In this document: piece by piece, positions 21,061-29,191 of the stretch
Layout: each line of letters begins with the position of its first letter
Numbering within the stretch: position 1 is the stretch's first letter
From: SHXO01 sp964523885
GTDB lineage: Bacteria > Pseudomonadota > Gammaproteobacteria > Burkholderiales > SHXO01
Length of the DNA stretch: 64,000 nt
Reading direction: 5' to 3'
Assembly: GCA_964523885.1 (NCBI GenBank)
Contig: CAZFYX010000107.1
Location: forward strand, 1 to 64,000
Translations under genes and position numbers: made by a program
The notes under the pieces: model-generated
What the model was told of the DNA's origin: nothing
The model's database searches: none
What the model saw: the letters and a program-made list of their open reading frames with translations, nothing else

Positions 21061-22098
21061 TCAGCCCTGCATTCTACCGCGATTGCCCAGCGCGCCCTCC
21101 GGTGCGAGCCGCAGCCCCAGGCGCAGCAGGCCGTCCCAGACATCGCCGCGGGCCAGGCCCTTGATCATGCGGTCGATCGCGGCGGCCTCGAGCAGCCCGG
21201 CCTCGAGGTCCTGCCGGCCTATCCGCCGCAGCGCGCCGGGCAGCAGCTCGGCCCGCGCGCCCCACACGCGCGACTCGCGCAGCGCCACCTGCATCGGGCG
21301 GCCGGCGGAGACCGCGCTGCCGACCCGCCACAAGGCGTGCAACTCCTCGCTGATCGCCCACAGCACCAGGGGCGGCGCGACGCCCTCGCCCTGCAGGCCC
21401 TCGAGCATGCGGACGAAGCGCACGCGGTCGGCGGCCAGCAGCGTCTCGCCGAGCTTGAAGACGTCGTAGCGGGCGACGTCCAGCACCGCCGCTTCGATCG
21501 CCTCACGCGCGAGCTTCCCGGCGGGGAACAGCAGTGCCAGCTTGTGCAGCTCCTGCTGGGCGGCCATCAGGTTGCCCTCGACCCGGTCGGCGATGAACTG
21601 CAGCGTGTCGGCGTCGGCCTCCTGCCCCTGCAGCGCGAGCCGCCCCGCCAGCCATTGCGGCAGCCGGGCCAGCGGCACGGCGTTGGCGGCCACCGTCACG
21701 CCGGCGGCATCCAGCGCCTCGAACCAGCCGCTGCCCTGGGTGGTGCGGTCGACCTTCGGCAGCGAGACCAGGGTCAGGGTGTCGGGCGGGAGATCGGCCG
21801 TGTAGCGCTTGATGGCGTCGGCACCCTCGGTGCCCGGCTTGCCGGTCGGGATGCGCAGCTCGACGATGCGGCGCGAGCCGAACAGCGAGAGGCTGCTGCC
21901 GCTCGCACCCAGCTGGGACCAGTCGAAGCCGCTCTCGACGGTGAGCACCTCGCGCTCCTCGTAACCGGCGCGGCGCGCGTGGTGGCGGATGCGATCGGCA
22001 GCCTCCAGCGCGAGCAATGGCTCCTCGCCGAATACGGTGTACAGCGCGTCGAGCTTGCGCTCCAGGCGCTGCGGCAGCTGTTCAGAGTCGATGCGCAT
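21061..22098 (-). CDS. holA: DNA polymerase III delta subunit
   Basis: 345 aa. Clamp-loader subunit that opens the beta sliding clamp. Seen: MRIDSEQLPQRL start, VFGEEPLLALEAADRIR (degenerate P-loop region of HolA), GSSLSLFGSRRIVELRIP, and the C-terminal collar helices. ATG 22098 matches the family N-terminus. The upstream unknown gene overlaps it by 17 bases. lptE, which commonly precedes holA in proteobacteria, is absent here. Confidence 0.9.
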   Translation of the reverse strand: MRIDSEQLPQRLERKLDALYTVFGEEPLLALEAADRIRHHARRAGYEEREVLTVESGFDWSQLGASGSSLSLFGSRRIVELRIPTGKPGTEGADAIKRYTADLPPDTLTLVSLPKVDRTTQGSGWFEALDAAGVTVAANAVPLARLPQWLAGRLALQGQEADADTLQFIADRVEGNLMAAQQELHKLALLFPAGKLAREAIEAAVLDVARYDVFKLGETLLAADRVRFVRMLEGLQGEGVAPPLVLWAISEELHALWRVGSAVSAGRPMQVALRESRVWGARAELLPGALRRIGRQDLEAGLLEAAAIDRMIKGLARGDVWDGLLRLGLRLAPEGALGNRGRMQG

Positions 22099-22543
22099 GG
22101 CGGGACCTTCGGCGCCAGGCCGGGACACGTGTGCGGGCCGGGACGTAAGCGGCGAGGCGCCGACGCACTGCCTCGCGCAGCGGCGCATCCAGCGTGGGGC
22201 TGCGCATGTCGAACTCGCTCATGACCCGGTACTTCCGGAAGCGATTGCCTGCCACGAGCAATGGCGTGCCGCCTATACCCATCGCGCTGCCCCGGCTGCC
22301 GTCCACGCGCCTGTGCAGGTAGCCGCGGTTGCGCTCCCACTCCAGCAGGTGCTCATCGCCATTGCGGTCGTACGCCAGCTGGAATGCAATCAATGCCCCG
22401 CTGCGGTCGGTCCACACGAACAGGTCGAAGTACTCATCCTGCAGCCACCGCCGCCGCACTCCGTCATGGTCCTGCCGCACGCCGGAGATCTCCCGCAGCA
22501 CCGCAGTTCCTCTCGCCTCCAGCCCCTCGCCTCGATCACGCAT
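22082..22543 (-). CDS. Hypothetical protein between ptsI and holA
   Basis: Up to 153 aa, no recognised family. The core reads as a folded, aromatic/charged domain: VLREISGVRQ, RRRWLQDEYFDLFVWTD, GALIAFQLAYDR, and MSEFDMRSP, followed by an Arg-rich C-terminus. ATG 22543 overlaps the ptsI stop by 8 bases. A GTG at 22501 has an AGAGGA site and would remove the first 14 residues, which are encoded by GAGGCGAG-type repeat units; that shorter 139-aa form may be the original gene. It overlaps holA by 17 bases. Confidence 0.62.
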   Translation of the reverse strand: MRDRGEGLEARGTAVLREISGVRQDHDGVRRRWLQDEYFDLFVWTDRSGALIAFQLAYDRNGDEHLLEWERNRGYLHRRVDGSRGSAMGIGGTPLLVAGNRFRKYRVMSEFDMRSPTLDAPLREAVRRRLAAYVPARTRVPAWRRRSRHAHRL

Positions 22544-24263
22544 TCATCCGCTCGAGCAGCGACACCAGCTTGTCCGGCTCGTCGGTCTTGAGCATGCGCG
22601 TGGCGATCTGGGTGACCTCGTCGAGGTCCGTGCGCAGCACCTGCTGCTTGATCTGCAGCAGGTGCGCGGGGTGCATGGAGAACTGCCGCAGGCCGAAGCC
22701 GAGCAGGATGCGCGTCAGCTTGACGTCGCCTGCCATCTCGCCGCACACGGCCACCGGCTTGCCGGTCTTGTTGGCGCTGCGGATGATCTGTGCGACCAGC
22801 AGGAGCACGGCCGGGTGCAGCGGGTCGTACAGGTGCGCGACGGCGTCGTCGGTGCGGTCGATGGCGAGTGTGTACTGGATGAGGTCGTTGGTGCCGATCG
22901 ACAGGAAGTCGAGCTTGCGCAGGAAGGCGCCGAGCGACAGCGCCGCGGCCGGCACCTCGATCATGCCGCCGACCGGGATCTCGCGATCGTAGGCGATGCC
23001 GTCCGCATCCAGGCTGGCCTTGGCTTCCGCGATGAGGTGCAGGGTCTGGTTGAGCTCGTGCACGGTGGAGAGCATCGGCACCAGGATCTTCAGCTTGCCG
23101 TACTGCGAGGCCCGCAGGATCGCGCGCAGCTGGGCGTGGAACATCTGCGGCTCGGCCAGGCACAGGCGGATGGCGCGCAGACCCAGCGCGGGGTTGGGCG
23201 AGCTGCGGTCCACCTCGCCGTTCCAGGTCTTGTCGGCGCCCAGGTCGAGCGTGCGAATGGTCACCGGCAGCGGCGCCATCTCGGCGGCCACCCGGCGGTA
23301 GGCCTCGAACTGCTCATCCTCGGCCGGCATGCTCTCGCGGTTGAGGAACAGGAACTCGCTGCGGAACAGGCCGATGCCGGCGGCGGCATTCTCCTTGGCC
23401 TGGGCCACGTCCTCGGGCAGCTCGATGTTCGCGTGCAGCTCGATGCGGGTGCCGTCCAGCGTGGCGGCGCGGGTGGTCTTGAGCCGCTTGAGCTTCTCGC
23501 GCTCGAGCAGCCACTGCTCCTGGCGCAGGTGGTACTCGGCCAGCACGTTGGGGTCGGGATTGACGATCACGACCCCGTTGGTGCCGTCCACGATCAGCAG
23601 CTCGCCCTCGTGGATCAGCGCGCGCGCATGGTGGAGCGCGACGATCGAGGGGATGCCCAGGCTGCGGGCGATGATGGCGGTGTGCGACGTGACACCGCCC
23701 AGGTCGGTGACGAAGCTGGCGAAGCGGTGCTGCTTGAACAGGATCACGTCCGCGGGGGACAGGTCGCGCGCGACCAGCACGCTGTCCTCCTCCGGGTGCA
23801 GCGGTGCCGGGAAGGTGCGCGGCTGCCCGGTGAGCGCCTTGAGCACCCGCTCGACCACCTGGACCACGTCGGCCTTGCGCTCTCGGAGGTACTCGTCCTC
23901 GATGCGGTCGAACTGGCTGAGCAGTGTCTCGGCCTGCTGGGTCAGCGCCCACTCCGCGTTGCTGCGCTTGCTCTCGATGATCTCCTTGGGCACCTCGGAC
24001 AGGGTGCTGTCGCCCAGGATCATCAGGTGCAGGTTGAGGAAGCCCTCGAATTCCGGCGGCGCGCCTTCCGGGATGTGCTCGACCAGCGCGGCGAGCTCGC
24101 TGCGGGTGGTCTCCACCGCGCGGTCGAAGCGCGCCTTCTCCGTCTCGATGTCGGCTTCGGCGATGTCGTAGTGCCCGACCTCCAGCTCGGTGTGGGTGAG
24201 CAGGTGCGCGCGGCCGATGGCGATGCCGCTGGAGACACCGATGCCGTGGATGGTGAAGGACAT
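22536..24263 (-). CDS. ptsI: PTS enzyme I (phosphoenolpyruvate-protein phosphotransferase)
   Basis: 575 aa, full length. Takes phosphate from PEP onto its histidine and passes it to HPr. Seen: GGVTSHTAIIARSLGIPSIV around residue 190 with the phospho-His in SHTA; PEP-barrel motifs GIGLFRSEFLFL, MIEVPAAAL, GTNDLIQYTLA and CGEMAGD. Downstream in the ptsH direction; the gap to ptsH is filled by a long-armed repeat. With no sugar permease in the window this is probably the regulatory-type PTS of betaproteobacteria. Confidence 0.95.
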   Translation of the reverse strand: MSFTIHGIGVSSGIAIGRAHLLTHTELEVGHYDIAEADIETEKARFDRAVETTRSELAALVEHIPEGAPPEFEGFLNLHLMILGDSTLSEVPKEIIESKRSNAEWALTQQAETLLSQFDRIEDEYLRERKADVVQVVERVLKALTGQPRTFPAPLHPEEDSVLVARDLSPADVILFKQHRFASFVTDLGGVTSHTAIIARSLGIPSIVALHHARALIHEGELLIVDGTNGVVIVNPDPNVLAEYHLRQEQWLLEREKLKRLKTTRAATLDGTRIELHANIELPEDVAQAKENAAAGIGLFRSEFLFLNRESMPAEDEQFEAYRRVAAEMAPLPVTIRTLDLGADKTWNGEVDRSSPNPALGLRAIRLCLAEPQMFHAQLRAILRASQYGKLKILVPMLSTVHELNQTLHLIAEAKASLDADGIAYDREIPVGGMIEVPAAALSLGAFLRKLDFLSIGTNDLIQYTLAIDRTDDAVAHLYDPLHPAVLLLVAQIIRSANKTGKPVAVCGEMAGDVKLTRILLGFGLRQFSMHPAHLLQIKQQVLRTDLDEVTQIATRMLKTDEPDKLVSLLERMNA

Positions 24264-24264
24264 G

Positions 24265-24369
24265 GGCTAGAGGCTAGAGGCTAGAGGCGAGAGGGGGTGC
24301 GGCGCGCTGCGCATCGGCGGTTGGTCTTCCTCTAGCCTCTAGCCTCTAGCCTCTCGCCTCTCGCCTCTC
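24265..24369. repeat. Inverted repeat of GAGGCTA units, 23-bp perfect arms
   Basis: Arms 24265..24287 and 24329..24351 are exact complements made of tandem GAGGCTA/CTCTAGC units; further CTCTCGC units extend the right arm to the ptsH stop codon. The 23-base right arm is identical to 9804..9826. It separates ptsH from ptsI and would fold into a long hairpin in that transcript. Confidence 0.88.
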
Positions 24370-24637
24370 ATTCGCTCTCCCCGAACTTCTGCGCGATCAG
24401 GTCGGTCAGCGCCGCCATCGCCTGGTCCTCGTCGCTGCCGCTGGTCTCGATGGTGACCTTCGAGCCCTTTGCGGCGGCCAGCATCATGACGCCCATGATG
24501 CTCTTCGCATTCACGCGGCGGCCGTTGCGCGACATCCAGACCTCGCACTGGAAGTTGCCGGCGAGCTGGGTCAGCTTGGCCGATGCGCGCGCGTGCAGGC
24601 CGAGCTTGTTGACGATCTCAACTTCCCGTTGCTGCAT
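24368..24637 (-). CDS. ptsH: HPr phosphocarrier protein
   Basis: 89 aa. Carries phosphate from enzyme I to EIIA. Seen: NKLGLHARASA with the active His15, and NAKSIMGVM with Ser46 at the regulatory-kinase position. Overlaps the EIIA gene by 20 bases, so translation is coupled. Ser46 conservation hints at HPr kinase control, but hprK is not in the window. Confidence 0.95.
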   Translation of the reverse strand: MQQREVEIVNKLGLHARASAKLTQLAGNFQCEVWMSRNGRRVNAKSIMGVMMLAAAKGSKVTIETSGSDEDQAMAALTDLIAQKFGESE

Positions 24638-25034
24638 TTCCCAGGCTCGCGGATGGCATGTGCATGACCCCTTCGACGCCCCCGGACACGGCCTTGCCGA
24701 CCACCACGTCCAGCGGTTCCTTGCGATACGTGAGGGCCCGCACGAGCATTGGCAGGCTGACCCCGGCCACCCCCTCCACCCGGCCGGGGATCAGCAGCCG
24801 GCAGGCGATGTTGGCGGGCGTGGCCCCGTAGACGTCCGTGAGTATCAGGACGCCGTCACCCTGGTCCAGCTGCCGCACCAGGCGGATCGCCTGGGGCAGG
24901 ATCTGCTGCGGGTCGTCGTGGACGGTGACGCCGATCTGCATGAGGTGGTGCGGGCGGTTGCCCAGCACGTGCATGGCGCAGTGGATCAGGCTCTCGCCCA
25001 GGGTCCCGTGCGCGATGATGAGGATGCCTACCAT
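24618..25034 (-). CDS. PTS EIIA component, mannose family
   Basis: 138 aa, single-domain EIIA(Man). Seen: MVGILIIAHGTLGESL with His9 as the phosphorylation site, GDGVLILTDVYGATPANIA, and GVSLPMLVRAL, all standard for the family. First gene of the EIIA-ptsH-ptsI unit. No IIB, IIC or IID partners are present, so it likely works as a phospho-signalling output (as in other betaproteobacteria, where it affects storage and carbon balance) rather than sugar uptake; that role is inference. Confidence 0.9.
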   Translation of the reverse strand: MVGILIIAHGTLGESLIHCAMHVLGNRPHHLMQIGVTVHDDPQQILPQAIRLVRQLDQGDGVLILTDVYGATPANIACRLLIPGRVEGVAGVSLPMLVRALTYRKEPLDVVVGKAVSGGVEGVMHMPSASLGNAATGS

Positions 25035-25082
25035 GTATGGGGTAGAGGGGGTGCGACGGCAAGGATTCTACTCTGACGGGCA

Positions 25083-25209
25083 GGTGAAGAAGTGAAGAGG
25101 TGAAAAGGTGAAGGCGGCCAAAGCCCGCCGTATTTGCGCCCAGGGGCCGGGAGAGCGGGGAGGGTGAGGTGTCTGCACGTCTTCACCTTTTCACCTCTTC
25201 ACCTTCTCA
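25083..25209. repeat. Inverted repeat of GTGAAGAGGTGAAAAG units, 22-bp perfect arms
   Basis: Arms 25092..25113 and 25181..25202 are exact complements. The right arm continues with a related unit through the stop codon of gshB at 25207..25209. It lies between the EIIA gene's upstream side and gshB and belongs to the GTGAAGG unit group also found at 26167 and 56691. Confidence 0.88.
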
Positions 25210-26157
25210 CGGGCGCGCAGCGCCCTGGCGCTCGAGCGCCTCGATCATCATCCCCGCCACGCTGAACCCGGTCTGGTCGTGGATCTCGCGCATCCCGGTC
25301 GGGCTGGTCACGTTCACCTCGGTGAGGTAGTCGCCGATGACGTCCAGACCGACCAGCAGCAGCCCGTCCTCCCGCAGCACTGCGCCGACGGTCTCGGCGA
25401 TCTCGCGATCGCGCGGAGAGAGCGGCTGGGCCACGCCGCGACCGCCAGCGGCCAGGTTGCCCCGGGTCTCGCCCGCCTTGGGAATGCGCGCCAGGGCGTA
25501 GGGTGCCGGCTTGCCGTCGATCAGCAGGATGCGCTTGTCACCCTTGACGATGTCCGGGATGTAGCGTTGCGCCATGACGGTGCGGCGCCCGTAATGGGTC
25601 AGCGTCTCGATCACCACGCCGATGTTGTGGTCGGCATCGTGCAGGCGGAATACCGAGGCGCCGCCCATGCCGTCGAGCGGCTTGAGCACGATGTCCTTGT
25701 GCTGCGCGAGGAAGGCGCGGATCTCCTCCTCCAGCCGGGTGACCAGCGTCGGGACGGTGAACTGGGTGAAGCGCGTGATCGAGAACTTCTCGTTGTAGTC
25801 GCGCAGGGCGCGCGGGTCGTTGATCACGCGTGCACCCTGGCGCTGCGCCAGCTCCAGCAGGTAGGTGCTGTAGATGTACTCGATGTCGAACGGCGGATCC
25901 TTGCGCATCAGGACCGCGTCGAAGTCGGACAGTGCCGGCTCGTTCTGCTCGCCGAGCTTGTACCACTCGTACTTGTCGCCGGTCAGCGCGATCGGCCAGA
26001 CCGCCGCACGCACCTGGCCGTCGCGGCAGAGCAGGCTCTCCTGGTGCAGCACGAACAGCGCGTGACCGCGTGCGGCTGCGGCCTCCATCATGGCGTAGGA
26101 GGAGTCCTTGTAGGTCTTGATGGTGTCGAGGGGGTCGAGGACGAATGCAATTTTCAT
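25207..26157 (-). CDS. gshB: Glutathione synthetase
   Basis: 316 aa, normal length. Ligates gamma-glutamylcysteine and glycine with ATP. Seen: MKIAFVLDPLDTIKTYKDS (family N-terminus), RKDPPFD, ATP-grasp KPLDGMGGASVFRL, and the C-terminal VNVTSPTGMREI metal/ATP site. The stop codon lies inside a repeat arm. It is downstream of gshA, separated by another repeat. Confidence 0.95.
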   Translation of the reverse strand: MKIAFVLDPLDTIKTYKDSSYAMMEAAAARGHALFVLHQESLLCRDGQVRAAVWPIALTGDKYEWYKLGEQNEPALSDFDAVLMRKDPPFDIEYIYSTYLLELAQRQGARVINDPRALRDYNEKFSITRFTQFTVPTLVTRLEEEIRAFLAQHKDIVLKPLDGMGGASVFRLHDADHNIGVVIETLTHYGRRTVMAQRYIPDIVKGDKRILLIDGKPAPYALARIPKAGETRGNLAAGGRGVAQPLSPRDREIAETVGAVLREDGLLLVGLDVIGDYLTEVNVTSPTGMREIHDQTGFSVAGMMIEALERQGAARP

Positions 26158-26166
26158 TGCAGTGCA

Positions 26167-26249
26167 GGCGTGAAGGGTCGAGGAGTGAAGGGCAGGAGCC
26201 GGCGCGCGATGGTTCTATCCTTCACGCATTCACGCCTTCACCCTTCACG
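26167..26249. repeat. Inverted repeat of GTGAAGGG units between gshA and gshB
   Basis: Exact 10-bp complements CGTGAAGGGT (26169..26178) and ACCCTTCACG (26240..26249), with further related GTGAAGGG-type units in each arm. It fills the 95-base gap between the two glutathione genes. Confidence 0.72.
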
Positions 26250-26252
26250 GAT

Positions 26253-27572
26253 TCAGGCGCTGGCAATGCGCCGCACCCGCTCCGGCATCTGCTCGAACGA
26301 CTCCGCCAGCTCCTCGAGCTCGAGTGCGGCGGCGACCAGCGCCAGCCGTGCGATCACGCCGTAGACGTAGAATCGGTTGGCCGCGCAGTCGGTGCGGGCT
26401 TCGAGGTCCGGCATCAGGCAGGTCAGGTCGAAGGGCATCGGCTCGAAGTGCATGCCAGGCGCGTTGAGGTTCTGGTCCTGGCCGCGCTCGGTGTGCACGC
26501 GGTAGAAGCCGCCGACCACGAACTGGTCGACCATGTAGATCACCGGCTCGGCCGCGGCATCCTTCACGGTCTCGAAGGTGTAGACGCCCTCCTGCACCAG
26601 CGCCTCGGTGACCTCCAGGCCTTCCTTCACCACCGCCATCTTGTTGCGCTGCTTGCGGTTGAGATCGCGCACCTCGGAGGCGTCCTTCACCGTCATGATG
26701 CCCATGCCGTAGGTGCCGGCATCGGCCTTGACGATCACGAACGGCTCGCGGTCGATCTTGTATTCCTGGTACTTGCGCCGGATCTGCGCCAGGATGTTGT
26801 CGACGTGCCCGGCCAGGCACTCCTCGCCCTCGCGCTTCTGGAAGTTGATCTGGCCGCAGGTCGCGAAGTAGGGATCGACCCGCCATGGGTCGATGCCGGC
26901 GATGCCGGCGAACTCCTTCGCCACGCGGCTGTAGGCCGCGAAGTGCTGCGACTTGCGCCGGGTGGACCAGCCGGCATACAGCGGCGGGATGATCTGCTGC
27001 TCGATGTTCTCCAGCACCGCCGGGATGCCGGCGGAGAGGTCGTTGTTGAGCAGCACCACGCAGGGGTCGAAGCCGTCCACGCCCACGCGGTTGCCCTTGC
27101 GCACGATCGGCTCGAGCGTGAGCTTGCCGCCGCTGGCCAGTTCCAGGGTGGTGGGTGCGGTGATCTCCGGCAGCAGCGTGCCGATCCGCACCTTCATCCC
27201 GGCCATGCGCAGGATCGACTGCAGCTGCGCGACGTTCTGCAGGTAGAACTGGTTGCGCGTGTGGTTCTCCGGGATCAGGAGCACGCCCTTGGCCTCGGGG
27301 CAGCGCTTCTGGATCGCGATCATGCCGGCCTGCACGCACAGCGGCAGGAAGTCGGGCTTGAGGTTGTTGAAGCCGCCGGGGAACAGGTTGGTGTCCACCG
27401 GCGCGAGCTTGAAGCCGCTGTTGCGCAGGTCGACCGAGGCGTAGAACGGGGTCTCGTGCTCCTGCCACTGCGTGCGCAGCCAGTGCTCGATCGCCTGCTG
27501 GTTGGCCAGAACGTGCTGCTCCAGCTCCAGCAGCGGGGCCCCAAGTGCGGGGCTCATTTCGGCTGCATTCAT
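26253..27572 (-). CDS. gshA: Glutamate-cysteine ligase, proteobacterial GshA type
   Basis: First step of glutathione synthesis. 439 aa from ATG 27572. Seen: SVDLRNSGFKLAPVDTNLFP near residue 44 (Asn-Phe-Pro-Gly-Gly glutamate site continues as PGGFNNL), an ATP-grasp-like ADAGTYGMGIM segment, and FYRVHTERG. This is the beta/alphaproteobacterial GshA family, unrelated in sequence to E. coli GshA. Earlier in-frame starts would extend into the divergent promoter region of mgdA and lack conservation. Confidence 0.92.
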   Translation of the reverse strand: MNAAEMSPALGAPLLELEQHVLANQQAIEHWLRTQWQEHETPFYASVDLRNSGFKLAPVDTNLFPGGFNNLKPDFLPLCVQAGMIAIQKRCPEAKGVLLIPENHTRNQFYLQNVAQLQSILRMAGMKVRIGTLLPEITAPTTLELASGGKLTLEPIVRKGNRVGVDGFDPCVVLLNNDLSAGIPAVLENIEQQIIPPLYAGWSTRRKSQHFAAYSRVAKEFAGIAGIDPWRVDPYFATCGQINFQKREGEECLAGHVDNILAQIRRKYQEYKIDREPFVIVKADAGTYGMGIMTVKDASEVRDLNRKQRNKMAVVKEGLEVTEALVQEGVYTFETVKDAAAEPVIYMVDQFVVGGFYRVHTERGQDQNLNAPGMHFEPMPFDLTCLMPDLEARTDCAANRFYVYGVIARLALVAAALELEELAESFEQMPERVRRIASA

Positions 27573-27686
27573 GGTTGTGTCCGCCAAGGGTTGAGGGGGC
27601 ATTGTAGCCAAGTCCGTGTGCCCGGGCTGCCTTGCTCCGGGCCAGGAGATCGGCTGCAAGAATCGGGGCCCGGCGGGCCTGTCAGG

Positions 27687-27707
27687 ATGTTTCCGGTCAG
27701 GAAACAT
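27687..27707. promoter_or_regulatory. Operator-like palindrome upstream of mgdA
   Basis: ATGTTTCC and GGAAACAT are perfect 8-bp arms around a 5-base centre (GGTCA). It sits in the 214-base divergent gshA/mgdA gap, centred about 29 bases before the candidate -35 of mgdA, i.e. near -60, where an activator would be expected. The XRE-cupin regulator at 40265 is one possible binder. This is inferred from symmetry and position. Confidence 0.5.
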
Positions 27708-27723
27708 AGTTGCTTGGTGTTCT

Positions 27724-27752
27724 TGACGCGACGCATCAGGGCCGGGACAATA
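27724..27752 (+). promoter_or_regulatory. Candidate sigma-70 promoter of the methylamine cluster
   Basis: TTGACG (27724..27729), a 17-base spacer, then GACAAT (27747..27752); 5/6 and 4/6 matches to consensus. Its start point would fall about 25 bases before the mgdA ATG at 27787. It is the only reasonable match seen in this gap. Confidence 0.4.
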
Positions 27753-27786
27753 CGGCCCATCGCGATCCTGTCCGCTCCTGCGCACC

Positions 27787-29028
27787 ATGCCCGTCGGCCT
27801 GCTCCGTTTCGCCCTGAGCCGGGACTACCCCGAGCCGCGGATGTTCCGGGCACCGGAGCGCCTCAAGCCGGCCTACGACGTGGTGATCATCGGCGCGGGC
27901 GGCCACGGTTTGGCGAGCGCTTACTATCTCGCTCGGGACCATGGCATCAGCAATGTCGCCGTACTGGAGAAGGGCTACCTGGGCGGCGGCAACACCGGCC
28001 GCAACACCACGATCCTCCGGTCGAACTACCTGACGCCCGAGGGGGTCGCGTTCTACGACGAGAGCGTGCGGCTCTACCAGGACCTGTCGCAGGACTTCGA
28101 CCTCAACCTGTTCTATTCCACGCGCGGGCATTTCACCCTGGCGCACACCGATTCGGCGATGCGCACCCAGCGCTGGCGGGCGGAGGTCAACAAGCACTTC
28201 GGCGTGAACAGCGAACTGGTCGGGCCGGACTTCATCAAGCGGTCCTGTCCGCAGATCGACATCACCTGCAACGGGCACGCCCCGATCCTCGGCGCGCTCT
28301 ACCACGCGCCGGGCGCGATCGCGCGGCATGACGCGGTGGCGTGGGGCTACGGGCGCGGCGCCGACCGGCGCGGGGTCGAGATCCACCAGCAGACCGAAGT
28401 CCTGGGCATCGACGTCCAGGGCGGCAAGGTCGCCGGCGTCTACACCAGCAAGGGCTACATCGCCACCCGCAAGGTGCTGTGTGCGGTGGCCGGCTCCACG
28501 CCGCGCGTGCTGGACATGGTCGGGCTGCGCTCGCCGATCTACATCCATCCGCTGCAGGCGATGGTGAGCGAGCCCATGAAGCCGTGGCTGGACCAGATCT
28601 TCGTGTCCGGCAGCCTGCACGTGTACGTGAGCCAGTCGGCGCGCGGCGAGCTGGTGATGGGCGCCTCGCTCGATCCGTACGAGCTGCACTCGACGCGCTC
28701 GACGCTGGACTTCGTCGAGGGCCTGTCGGCGCACATGCTCGACATGTTCCCGTTCCTGTCCAGCGTGAAGGTGGTGCGGCAATGGGCGGGCATGGCGGAC
28801 ATGACGCCCGACTTCGCGCCGGTGATGGGCAAGACGCCGGTCGAGGGCTTCTACCTCGACGCGGGCTGGGGTACGTGGGGATTCAAGGCCACGCCGGTGT
28901 CCGGCAAGACCATGTCGCACACCGTGGCCAACGACGAGGACCATCCGCTGATCCGCGGCTTCTCGCTGTCGCGCTTCGCGCGCTACGAGCTGACCGGGGA
29001 GAAGGGAGCGGCCTCGGTGGGGCATTAA
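27787..29028 (+). CDS. mgdA: N-methylglutamate dehydrogenase subunit A (sarcosine oxidase beta-like)
   Basis: 413 aa, close to SoxB of heterotetrameric sarcosine oxidase. Seen: FAD motif VVIIGAGGHGLASAYYLA (GxGxxG at 36-41), AVLEKGYLGGGNTGRNTTI, and C-terminal GWGTWGFKATPVSG. It oxidises the N-methyl group of a secondary amino acid, releasing a C1 unit. Assigned to N-methylglutamate rather than sarcosine because mgs and gmaS genes follow. ATG 27787 matches the N-terminal extension seen in SoxB proteins. It is separated from its partner subunits mgdB-D by the synthase genes. Confidence 0.83.
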   Translation: MPVGLLRFALSRDYPEPRMFRAPERLKPAYDVVIIGAGGHGLASAYYLARDHGISNVAVLEKGYLGGGNTGRNTTILRSNYLTPEGVAFYDESVRLYQDLSQDFDLNLFYSTRGHFTLAHTDSAMRTQRWRAEVNKHFGVNSELVGPDFIKRSCPQIDITCNGHAPILGALYHAPGAIARHDAVAWGYGRGADRRGVEIHQQTEVLGIDVQGGKVAGVYTSKGYIATRKVLCAVAGSTPRVLDMVGLRSPIYIHPLQAMVSEPMKPWLDQIFVSGSLHVYVSQSARGELVMGASLDPYELHSTRSTLDFVEGLSAHMLDMFPFLSSVKVVRQWAGMADMTPDFAPVMGKTPVEGFYLDAGWGTWGFKATPVSGKTMSHTVANDEDHPLIRGFSLSRFARYELTGEKGAASVGH

Positions 29029-29047
29029 TGCGGTACGCAGCAAGGCT

Positions 29048-29149
29048 CCTTCCCCTTCAAGGGGAAGGTTGGGATGGGGATGGGTTAGCCGGACGCCAGG
29101 TGCCCGGCATGAGCCATCCCCACCCTGTCCCTCCCCTTGAAGGGGAGGG
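29048..29149. repeat. Pair of REP-like hairpins between mgdA and mgsA
   Basis: Two palindromes, CCTTCCCCTTCAAGGGGAAGG (29048..29068; 21-base span) and a CCCTCCCCTTGAAGGGGAG-type hairpin (29129..29149), face each other; the spacer also contains complementary GGGATGGGGATGGG and CATCCCCACCC runs. The arrangement is a head-to-head REP pair inside the operon. Confidence 0.78.
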
Positions 29150-29191
29150 GACGGACATCAACGACGGTGGTGATTCGCAGAGGTAAACGAG

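Noticed and set aside
24265..24369. CRISPR-like tandem units (GAGGCTA/CTCTAGC)
   Set aside because: Units are 7 bases, contiguous and arranged as inverted arms; there are no spacers and no cas genes.
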